64,000 bases of DNA from Geodermatophilaceae bacterium URHB0062 (GTDB lineage: Bacteria > Actinomycetota > Actinomycetes > Mycobacteriales > Geodermatophilaceae), in assembly GCA_000620185.1 (NCBI GenBank), contig JHVO01000013.1, positions 1 to 64,000 on the forward strand. Reading direction: 5' to 3'. A program made the position numbers and the translations under genes. Positions 36,619 to 44,948 of the stretch are shown piece by piece; the stretch's first letter is position 1, and every line of letters begins with the position of its first letter. The notes beneath the pieces were generated by a model. The model did no database searches and was not told where the DNA came from. It saw nothing but the letters and a program-made list of their open reading frames with translations.

Positions 36619-36900
36619 GTGACCGTGCAGGTGCTGCTGCCCGGGGTGCTCGCGACCCTGGCCGGCGGCGACAAGCACGTGCACGTCGAGCCGGCCGGCA
36701 CGACGCTGGGCGACGTCCTCGATGCGCTGGCGTCCGAGCACCCGATGCTCGGCCGACGCATCCGCGACGAGACCGGACAGGTGCGCCGCTTCGTCAACGT
36801 CTACGTCGACGGCGACGACGCTCGGTTCAACGGCGGTCTGGCGACGCCGGTCCGCGACGGCGCCGAGGTGCAGGTGCTGCCGAGCGTCGCCGGCGGCTGA
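36619..36900 (+). CDS. cysO: CysO/MoaD-like ubiquitin-fold sulfur carrier
   Basis: A 93-residue beta-grasp protein ending in VAGG. The C-terminal Gly-Gly is where a thiocarboxylate forms. The central segment RFVNVYVDGDDARFNGGLATPVRDGAEV closely resembles mycobacterial CysO, the sulfur donor for cysteine synthesis with CysM, and the length is the same. Neither cysM nor the mec peptidase is adjacent here, so a partner must be encoded elsewhere, or the carrier serves another pathway. GTG start after GAGGAGGG. Confidence 0.85.
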   Translation: MTVQVLLPGVLATLAGGDKHVHVEPAGTTLGDVLDALASEHPMLGRRIRDETGQVRRFVNVYVDGDDARFNGGLATPVRDGAEVQVLPSVAGG

Positions 36901-36925
36901 GCACGCGGGATCGGTCGGTACCCTT

Positions 36926-37168
36926 TCAGAGCTCGGCGAGGGCGGCGCAGTTGGTGCAGAGCTGCTCCTCGCTGTAGCTCTCCGGCGGCCACGGCAGCTG
37001 CTCGTCGATGGAGACGTAGGCCCCGCACAGTGCCTTGCGGCTCTGTCCGCTGACCCGGCCGATCGTGGCGTGCGCCGGGCCGATCTGCCGCGGCTTGAGC
37101 CCTTCCGCCCCGTAGGAGCCGACCATCACGACTGCGTGGGCCGTCCCGTACGCGTAGACGCTGGTCAT
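36926..37168 (-). CDS. small Cys-containing hypothetical protein
   Basis: An 80-residue protein with no recognised family. The C-terminal half has CGAYV and, 20 residues later, CTNC, so three cysteines could bind a metal with one other ligand. The N-terminus MTSVYAYGTAHAVVMVGS is not a signal peptide. Start ATG lacks a clear ribosome site. It is convergent with the CysO-like gene and divergent from the acyl-CoA dehydrogenase operon. Confidence 0.55.
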   Translation of the reverse strand: MTSVYAYGTAHAVVMVGSYGAEGLKPRQIGPAHATIGRVSGQSRKALCGAYVSIDEQLPWPPESYSEEQLCTNCAALAEL

Positions 37169-37283
37169 GTCGTCAGGGTCCGGACGCACCCGCCGCGGCG
37201 CCAGTACCGCCGGGAGCGTGTTCAGCGCAGGAGCCACAGTCGCCCCGCCCGGCACAACCGTCGCTCCGCTCCGGCCGAGGGCT

Positions 37284-37311
37284 AACAAACAGACCGCTTG
37301 GTCTGTATGTT
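37284..37311 (+). promoter_or_regulatory. 28-bp operator palindrome before the acyl-CoA dehydrogenase operon
   Basis: AACAAACAGACC (37284-37295) faces GGTCTGTATGTT (37300-37311) across GCTT; 11 of 12 positions match. The core AGACC...GGTCT is of the type bound by TetR regulators of fatty-acid catabolism. It lies 50 nt before the GTG and overlaps a possible -10 (TATGTT). The TetR gene inside the same operon (41934) is the obvious candidate, which would make the operon autoregulated; this is inference. Confidence 0.7.
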
Positions 37312-37361
37312 GTGGGCGGTCGCGCCGGCGACCGCCGACAGCCCCGCTCCGGAGGTTTCCT

Positions 37362-38504
37362 GTGCAGTCCGTGCTCTACGAGGCCGACCACGAGGCGTTC
37401 CGCGCGATGGTCCGCGACTTCCTGGCCAAGGAGGTCGTGCCGCACCACAAGGCGTGGGAGGAGGCCGGCATCGTCGACCGCTCGGTCTGGCTCAAGGCCG
37501 GCGAGCAGGGGTTGCTGGGCATGGACGTGCCGGAGGAGTTCGGCGGTGGCGGGGTGAAGGACTTCCGCTACAACGCGATCCTCGCGGCGGAGATCAGCCG
37601 GGCCGGGGCCAGCGGCCTCGGCTTCACGCTGCAGAACGACGTCGTGGCGCCGTACCTCATCCACCTGACCACCGACGAGCAGAAGCGGCGCTGGCTGCCC
37701 GGCGTCGTCAGCGGGGCGATCATCACGGCCATCGCGATGTCGGAGCCGGGGGCCGGCTCGGACCTGCAGGGGCTGCAGACGACGGCCCGCCGCGACGGCG
37801 ACGAGTGGGTGCTCAACGGCTCCAAGACGTTCATCACCAACGGCATCAACGCCGACCTGGTCATCGTCGTCGCGCGCACCGACCCCGAGGCGGGCGCCCG
37901 CGGCTTCTCGCTGCTGGTCGTCGAGCGGGGGATGCCGGGCTTCGAGCGCGGCCGGAACCTGGACAAGATCGGCCTCAAGGCGCAGGACACCGCCGAGCTC
38001 TTCTTCGACGACGTTCGCGTGCCGGCGGGCAATCTGCTGGGCACCGAGGGCCACGGCTTCTTCCAGCTGATGCACAACCTGCCCCAGGAGAGGTTGTCCA
38101 TCGCCGCGGTCGCCGTGGCCGCGAGCCGGCTGATCCTCGACCGCACCGTGGAGTACTGCAAGGAGCGGACGGCGTTCGGCCGGCCGATCGGCAGGTTCCA
38201 GAACACCCGCTTCGAGCTCGCCGAGATGCACACCGAGGTGACGATCGCCGAGACCTACCTGGAGAAGGCGATCCTGGAGCACAACGCCGGGCGGTTCACC
38301 GCCGAGGACGCCGCCATGGCCAAGTGGTGGACCACCGAGCTGCAGAAGAAGGTCGTCGACCGCTGCCTGCAGCTGCACGGCGGCTACGGCTACATGCTCG
38401 AGTACCCCGTCGCGCGGGCCTTCCTGGACACCCGCATCCAGACCATCTACGGCGGCACGACCGAGATCATGAAGGAGATCGTCGGCCGGTCGCTCGGCCT
38501 CTGA
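37362..38504 (+). CDS. acyl-CoA dehydrogenase
   Basis: A 380-residue FAD enzyme that oxidises acyl-CoA to trans-2-enoyl-CoA. FAD-binding segments [15 protein letters not shown] and GWVL-like [30 protein letters not shown], and the C-terminal [17 protein letters not shown] with [11 protein letters not shown] (catalytic Glu at TEIM) are all present. Chain-length preference is not predictable. GTG after GGAGG. First gene of a six-gene operon controlled by the palindrome at 37284. Confidence 0.93.
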   Translation: MQSVLYEADHEAFRAMVRDFLAKEVVPHHKAWEEAGIVDRSVWLKAGEQGLLGMDVPEEFGGGGVKDFRYNAILAAEISRAGASGLGFTLQNDVVAPYLIHLTTDEQKRRWLPGVVSGAIITAIAMSEPGAGSDLQGLQTTARRDGDEWVLNGSKTFITNGINADLVIVVARTDPEAGARGFSLLVVERGMPGFERGRNLDKIGLKAQDTAELFFDDVRVPAGNLLGTEGHGFFQLMHNLPQERLSIAAVAVAASRLILDRTVEYCKERTAFGRPIGRFQNTRFELAEMHTEVTIAETYLEKAILEHNAGRFTAEDAAMAKWWTTELQKKVVDRCLQLHGGYGYMLEYPVARAFLDTRIQTIYGGTTEIMKEIVGRSLGL

Positions 38505-38509
38505 CCCGT

Positions 38510-38533
38510 CGGCAGAAATGGTCATTTCTGCCG
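38510..38533. repeat. perfect short palindrome between acyl-CoA dehydrogenase and thiolase genes
   Basis: CGGCAGAAATG (38510-38520) and CATTTCTGCCG (38523-38533) are exact complements around GT. The core ATGGTCAT resembles the cores at 11905-11930 and 60837-60864. It sits 5 nt after the first gene of the operon and may reduce read-through or be a dispersed repeat. Confidence 0.6.
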
Positions 38534-38559
38534 CGCACCCGTGTTCGCGAAAGGACACC

Positions 38560-39774
<1,215 letters not shown>

Positions 39775-39786
39775 GGAGCATCTTTC

Positions 39787-41937
39787 GTGACCCCGAGCAG
39801 CATCCGCTGGGAGCAGGACGGCGACGGGATCGTCGTCCTCACCCTCGACGATCCCTCGTCGTCGGCGAACACCATGAACGACGCCTACGTGGCCGCGATG
39901 GGCGAGACGATCGACCGGCTGGAGCGCGAGAAGGGGTCGATCCGCGGCGTCGTCGTCACCAGCGCGAAGAAGACCTTCTTCGCCGGCGGCAACCTGGGCG
40001 GCCTCATCCGGGCGACGCCCGAGACCCGCGAGGACGTGCTCGCGCACGTCACCCTGGTCAAGAGCCAGCTCCGGCGCCTGGAGACGCTCGGGCGGCCGGT
40101 CGCCGCGGCGATCAACGGCACCGCGCTCGGCGGCGGGCTGGAGATCACGCTGGCCTGTCACCACCGCGTCGTCCTGGACGACCCGACGATCAAGCTCGGC
40201 TTCCCGGAGGTCACCCTCGGCCTGCTGCCCGGCGCGGGCGGCGTCGTCCGGTCGGTCCGGCTGCTCGGCCTGACCACCGCGCTGCTCGAGCTGCTGCTGC
40301 AGGGCCAGCAGATCCGGCCGGAGAAGGCCCTGGAGCTGGGGCTCGTGCACGAGGTCGCCGCCGACCGCGACGAGCTGCTGGCCAAGGCGAAGGCGTGGGT
40401 GCTCGCGAACGAGACCGCGCAGCAGCCCTACGACGTCAAGGGCTACAAGGTGCCGGGCGGCACCCCGTCGTCCCCGTCCCTGGCCGCCACGGTGCCGGCG
40501 TTCCCGGCGAACCTGACCAAGCAGCTCAAGGGCGCGCCCTACCCGGCGCCGTACGCGATCCTCTCCGCCGCGGTCGAGGGCCTGCAGGTCGACGTCGACA
40601 CCGCGTTCGTCGTCGAGGGCCGCTACTTCGTCGACCTGGTGGTCGGCCAGATCTCGACCAACATGATCCAGGCGCTGTGGTTCGACCTGAACCGCGTCAA
40701 CGGCGGGGCCTCGCGGCCCGCGGGCCCGGAGAGGTACGCCGCCCGGAAGGTGGGCGTGCTCGGCGCCGGGATGATGGGCGCGGGCATCGCGCACGCCTTC
40801 GCCAAGGTCGGCGTCGACGTCGTCCTCAAGGACGTCGACCTCGCGGCGGCCGAGAAGGGCAAGGTGCACGTCGCCGGCCTCGTGGGCAAGCAGGTCAGCC
40901 GCGGGCGGATGAGCCAGGAGAAGGCCGACGCCTTCCTGGCCCGCATCACGCCGACCGGCGACGCGGCCGACCTCGCCGGCTGCGACGTCGTCGTCGAGGC
41001 GGTGTTCGAGGACCAGGCGCTCAAGCACCGGGTGCTCCGCGAGGCGGAGCAGCACGCCGCCGGCGACGCACTCCTGGCCTCCAACACCTCCACGCTGCCG
41101 ATCACCGGACTGGCCGAGGGCGTCGAGCGCCAGGACGACGTCGTCGGCATGCACTTCTTTTCGCCGGTGGACAAGATGCCGCTGGTCGAGCTGATCGTGG
41201 GGGAGCGGACGAGTGACGCCGCGCTGGCCCGCGCCTACGACATCGTGCGCCAGATCGGCAAGACGCCGATCGTCGTCCAGGACAGCCGCGGCTTCTTCAC
41301 CAGCCGGGTGTTCGGCACGCTCGTTCTCGAGGGTGCCGCGCTGCTCGCCGAGGGGCTCGCGCCGATGAGCATTGAGCGCGCCGCCCTGCAGGCCGGCTTC
41401 CCGGCCGGCCCGCTGACGCTGCTCGACGAGGTCACGCTGACCCTGCCGCTGAAGATCAGCGACGAGGCGAAGAAGGCCGGTTCCGCGGAGGACCACCCCG
41501 GCCTCGCGGTCGTGCGCCGGCTCGTGGAGCAGGGCCGCACCGGCAAGGCCGCCGGGCAGGGCTTCTTCGACTGGACGCCGGAGAAGCGCGTGTGGCCGGG
41601 GCTCGCGGAGCTGTACCCGCCGAGCGACGCGGTGCCGTTCGCCGACGCGCAGGAGCGGCTGCTCTTCGCGATGGCGGTCGAGACCGCGCGCTGCGTCGAG
41701 GAGCGGGTGCTGGGCAGCGTCGAGGACGCCAACATCGGCTCGATCATGGGCATCGGCTTCCCGCCTCTGTACGGCGGCGTGCTGCAGTACGTGGACCAGT
41801 ACGCGGGCGGAGTGGCCGGTTTCGTGGCCCGCGCCGACGAGCTGGCCGACCGCTACGGCGAGCGGTTCCGGCCGCCGGCGCTGCTGCTCGAGCGCGCCGT
41901 CCCGGCCGGGAGCCTGCGCGCGGCCATCGGGGCATGA
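39787..41937 (+). CDS. fadB: FadB-type enoyl-CoA hydratase/3-hydroxyacyl-CoA dehydrogenase
   Basis: A 716-residue bifunctional enzyme for the middle two steps of beta-oxidation. The crotonase half (about 1-190) has NGTALGGGLEI and GFPEVTLGLLPGAGG, including the oxyanion Gly residues and the catalytic Glu. The dehydrogenase half starts with the NAD site GVLGAGMMGAGIAHAF (about 320-335) and has GMHFFSPVDKMPLVE plus a C-terminal dimer domain. GTG start after GAGGAG. ATGA overlap with the TetR gene. Confidence 0.94.
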   Translation: MTPSSIRWEQDGDGIVVLTLDDPSSSANTMNDAYVAAMGETIDRLEREKGSIRGVVVTSAKKTFFAGGNLGGLIRATPETREDVLAHVTLVKSQLRRLETLGRPVAAAINGTALGGGLEITLACHHRVVLDDPTIKLGFPEVTLGLLPGAGGVVRSVRLLGLTTALLELLLQGQQIRPEKALELGLVHEVAADRDELLAKAKAWVLANETAQQPYDVKGYKVPGGTPSSPSLAATVPAFPANLTKQLKGAPYPAPYAILSAAVEGLQVDVDTAFVVEGRYFVDLVVGQISTNMIQALWFDLNRVNGGASRPAGPERYAARKVGVLGAGMMGAGIAHAFAKVGVDVVLKDVDLAAAEKGKVHVAGLVGKQVSRGRMSQEKADAFLARITPTGDAADLAGCDVVVEAVFEDQALKHRVLREAEQHAAGDALLASNTSTLPITGLAEGVERQDDVVGMHFFSPVDKMPLVELIVGERTSDAALARAYDIVRQIGKTPIVVQDSRGFFTSRVFGTLVLEGAALLAEGLAPMSIERAALQAGFPAGPLTLLDEVTLTLPLKISDEAKKAGSAEDHPGLAVVRRLVEQGRTGKAAGQGFFDWTPEKRVWPGLAELYPPSDAVPFADAQERLLFAMAVETARCVEERVLGSVEDANIGSIMGIGFPPLYGGVLQYVDQYAGGVAGFVARADELADRYGERFRPPALLLERAVPAGSLRAAIGA

Positions 41938-42569
41938 ACGTCCCACCGGGGCGCCGGACCCAGGCCGAGCGGCGGACGGCCACCCGCTCGGCGCTGGTCC
42001 GGGCCACGGTGGACGCCCTCGTCGAACTCGGCTACGCCCGCACCACCACCCAGGAGGTGCAGTCGCGGGCAGGTGTCTCCCGGGGCGCCCTCACCCACCA
42101 CTTCACGGCCAAGTCCGACCTCGTCCTCGCGGCGATGGACCACCTCTACGAGGAGTTCAGCGAGAGCGTCCGGAAGGCCGCCGCCGCGCTGCCCGACGAC
42201 CCGGCGGCCCGCATCCGACTGGGCGTCGAGCTGATCTGGGAGCGGTTCCACGGCCCGCTGTTCGTCGCGTCGATGGAGCTGTGGACGGCGGCGCGCACCG
42301 ACCCGGAGCTGCGGGCGGCCCTGCTGCCGCACGAGCGGCGGCTGGGGGCGCAGCTGCGTGCACTGTCGGTCGAGGTCTTCGGCGAGCGGGTGGCCCGCCA
42401 TCCGGCATCCGAGGCCGTCTACCAGGTGCTGCTCACCTCGATGCGGGGCCAGGCGATGACCTACGCGCTCCAGCCCGACGCGCCCCGCACCGTGCCGCAC
42501 CTGCAGCACTGGCTGGCCGTCGCCGAGGCGTTCGGGCGGGCGGACGTGCCCGCCGGGGGCGCCCGATGA
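41934..42569 (+). CDS. TetR family regulator, inside the operon
   Basis: A 211-residue repressor with an N-terminal HTH: LVELGYARTTTQEVQSRAGVSRGALTHHFTAKSDL. The C-terminal ligand domain is helical and unassigned. It is translated from an ATGA overlap with the FadB stop and is overlapped in turn by the monooxygenase gene. A natural target is the palindrome at 37284-37311 upstream of the operon; ligands could be an acyl-CoA or the ketone substrate. Both points are inference. Confidence 0.9.
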   Translation: MNVPPGRRTQAERRTATRSALVRATVDALVELGYARTTTQEVQSRAGVSRGALTHHFTAKSDLVLAAMDHLYEEFSESVRKAAAALPDDPAARIRLGVELIWERFHGPLFVASMELWTAARTDPELRAALLPHERRLGAQLRALSVEVFGERVARHPASEAVYQVLLTSMRGQAMTYALQPDAPRTVPHLQHWLAVAEAFGRADVPAGGAR

Positions 42570-44050
42570 CCAGCGTGGCGATCATCGGCACCGGCTTCGG
42601 CGGGATCGCCGCCGCCGTCCGCCTGAAGCGGTCCGGGGTCACCGATCTCGTCCTGTTCGAGCGGGCCGACGACGTCGGCGGTGTGTGGCGGGAGAACACC
42701 TATCCGGGCGCGGCGTGCGACGTCATGTCGCACCTGTACTCGCTGTCGTTCGCACCGAAGGCCGACTGGTCGCGGAAGTTCGCGCCCCAGGCGGAGATCC
42801 ACCAGTACCTGCGCGACGTCGCCCGCGATCTCGACGTCATGCGACATGTCCGGTTCTCCACGGAGGTGCTCGCCGCCGCCTTCGACGAGGCCGAGAACCG
42901 CTGGGTGCTCAGCCTCTCGACGGGCGAGGAGCACCGCGCCGACGTCCTGATCGCGGCGACCGGGCAGTTGAGCCGGCCGAGCCGGCCCGCCGTCCCGGGC
43001 CTGGAGAACTTCCGCGGCACGGTCTTCCACTCCGCGCAGTGGAACCACGAGCACGACCTGTCCGGCAGGCGCGTCGCCGTCATCGGCACCGGCGCGAGCG
43101 CCATCCAGTTCGTGCCGGCCGTCGCGCCGGCGACGGCGTCGCTGACGGTGTTCCAGCGGTCGGCGCCCTACGTCCTGCCCAAGCCCGACGGCGACTACAG
43201 CGAGCGCGCACGCTCGGCCTACGCACGGGTCCCGGGCCTGCTGCGGCTGAGCCGGGCGCGGATCTACGCCACCAACGAGCTGCGCTCCCTCGGCGTCAAC
43301 ACCGAGCCCCGGCTCCTGTTCGCGCACCGCGCCCGGTTCCGCCGGTACCTGCGGGAGGCCGTCCCCGACGCCGGGCTCCGCGCCAGGCTCACGCCCACCG
43401 ACCCGATGGGCTGCAAGCGGATCCTCATGTCCAACGACTGGTACCGGTCGCTCCAGCTGCCGCAGGTGGAGGTGGTGACCGAGCCGATCAGCGGCGTGCG
43501 GGAGCAGGCGGTCGTCACCGCCGACGGCAGGGAGCACGAGGTCGACACGATCGTGCTCGGCACCGGGTTCGCCGCCACCGAGTTCCTGCTGCCCATGCGC
43601 GTGACCGGCCGCGGCGGCCGTGACCTGCACGAGCAGTGGAAGGACGGCGCCAGGGCCCATCTCGGCACCGTCGTCCCCGGGTTCCCGAACCTGTTCGTGC
43701 TCTACGGCCCCAACACGAACCTCGGGCACAACTCGATCATCGTCATGCTCGAGGCGCAGATCGGCTGGGTCGTGCAGGCCGTCCGGCTGCTGCGGCGCGG
43801 CGCCGCGCGGACGCTCGAGGTGCGTCCGGAGGTGGCCGCCGGTTTCGACGCGTGGGTGCAGGAACGTGTCGGGCACACCGTCTTCGCCGGGGGCTGCCGG
43901 AGCTGGTACCTGACCGCGAGCGGGCGCAACACGCAGAACTGGCCGGCCTCCACGCTCACCTTCCGCCGCCGGCTGCGCCGGCTACGGCTCGACGAGTTCG
44001 TCGTGGACGCCCCGGCGGAACTCGTGCCGGCGGGGGAGGAGCGCGCGTGA
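42566..44050 (+). CDS. Baeyer-Villiger-type flavin monooxygenase
   Basis: A 494-residue two-dinucleotide-fold enzyme. The FAD site is IIGTGFGG (7-13), and the second site is AVIGTGASAIQ (about 171-181). Between them FRGTVFHSAQWN (149-160) matches the BVMO fingerprint FxGxxxHxxxW except for the last position (N instead of P/D), as seen in some members. TGF occurs near the end (VLGTGFAATEF). It should insert oxygen beside a ketone to give an ester. The start overlaps the TetR stop (ATGA), and the esterase gene overlaps its own stop (GTGA). Confidence 0.88.
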   Translation: MTSVAIIGTGFGGIAAAVRLKRSGVTDLVLFERADDVGGVWRENTYPGAACDVMSHLYSLSFAPKADWSRKFAPQAEIHQYLRDVARDLDVMRHVRFSTEVLAAAFDEAENRWVLSLSTGEEHRADVLIAATGQLSRPSRPAVPGLENFRGTVFHSAQWNHEHDLSGRRVAVIGTGASAIQFVPAVAPATASLTVFQRSAPYVLPKPDGDYSERARSAYARVPGLLRLSRARIYATNELRSLGVNTEPRLLFAHRARFRRYLREAVPDAGLRARLTPTDPMGCKRILMSNDWYRSLQLPQVEVVTEPISGVREQAVVTADGREHEVDTIVLGTGFAATEFLLPMRVTGRGGRDLHEQWKDGARAHLGTVVPGFPNLFVLYGPNTNLGHNSIIVMLEAQIGWVVQAVRLLRRGAARTLEVRPEVAAGFDAWVQERVGHTVFAGGCRSWYLTASGRNTQNWPASTLTFRRRLRRLRLDEFVVDAPAELVPAGEERA

Positions 44051-44928
44051 GGCTCCCGCTGCCGGTCGCCAGGGCGCTGGTCTTCCTCATCTCGCGGCCA
44101 ATCGGCCCGCCGCTGCCCGTCCGCTTCCAGCGGCTCTGGCTCGAGGCGATGTCGACCGGCGGCATCCTGCCCCCGGGGACGACGGTCGAGCGCGTCCGTC
44201 TGGGTGGGTGCCCGGCCGAGCGCATCGTCCCGGCCGGTGCCGACTCCCGGCGCGCGGTGCTGCTGCTGCACGGCGGGGCGTTCGTCATCGGCTCGCCCCG
44301 GACCCACCGCGTGCTCGCCGCGCATCTCGCCGCCGCCGTCGGCGCACCGGTCAGCGTCCTGCACTACCGCCGCGCCCCGGAGCACCCGTGGCCGGCCGCC
44401 GTGGACGACGCGCACGCCGCCTACCGCGAACTCTCCGCGCGCGGGCCCACCGCCGTCTTCGGCGACTCGGCCGGGGGAGCCCTGGCCCTGCTGCTCGCGC
44501 TGCGGCTGCGGGACGACGGCGCGGCCCTCCCGCCGGCGCTGGCCCTCGTCTCGCCGGCCACCGACCTGACGCTGGGCACGAGCGCCGCCTACCGCGGTCG
44601 CGACCCCGTCGTCCGGCGGACGTGGCTGCGGCAGGGCGTCTCGTCCTTCGTCGGCGACGCCGATCCGATCGCGCTCTCGCCGCTGGCCGCCGACCTGCGC
44701 GGCCTGCCGCCGGTGCTCCTGCAGGTGGCCGCCGGTGAGCGGCTGGAGGCAGAGGGGTTCCGGCTCGCCGAGCGCCTCCGCGCCGCGGACGTGGCCGTCG
44801 AGCTCGACGTCCTGCCCCGGGTCTGGCACGACGTCCACCTGCTGGCCCACCTGCTGCCCGAGGCCGCGGATCCGCTCGACCGCATCGGCCGCCGGCTGGC
44901 GGAGGCGCTGGAAGACTCGACCTCCTGA
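44047..44928 (+). CDS. alpha/beta hydrolase, HSL (family IV) esterase
   Basis: A 293-residue carboxylesterase of the hormone-sensitive-lipase type. The oxyanion motif is LLLHGGAFVIG, the nucleophile elbow GDSAGG (catalytic Ser), and VWHDVH carries the catalytic His; the acid is probably the Glu in AAGERLEAEG, as in some family members. The N-terminal 40 residues form a cap helix. It should hydrolyse the ester made by the Baeyer-Villiger enzyme, giving an acid and an alcohol. Its GTG overlaps the monooxygenase stop. Confidence 0.86.
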   Translation: MRLPLPVARALVFLISRPIGPPLPVRFQRLWLEAMSTGGILPPGTTVERVRLGGCPAERIVPAGADSRRAVLLLHGGAFVIGSPRTHRVLAAHLAAAVGAPVSVLHYRRAPEHPWPAAVDDAHAAYRELSARGPTAVFGDSAGGALALLLALRLRDDGAALPPALALVSPATDLTLGTSAAYRGRDPVVRRTWLRQGVSSFVGDADPIALSPLAADLRGLPPVLLQVAAGERLEAEGFRLAERLRAADVAVELDVLPRVWHDVHLLAHLLPEAADPLDRIGRRLAEALEDSTS

Positions 44929-44948
44929 CGGCGGACGCCGCCGGTCAG
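44925..44948. terminator. hairpin with both convergent stop codons (esterase/LuxR)
   Basis: CTGACGGCGG (44925-44934) pairs with CCGCCGGTCAG (44938-44948) across ACG with one bulge. It contains the esterase TGA on the + strand and the LuxR-family TGA (as TCA) on the - strand, which are only 16 nt apart. This repeats the arrangement seen at 3272-3297. Confidence 0.55.
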
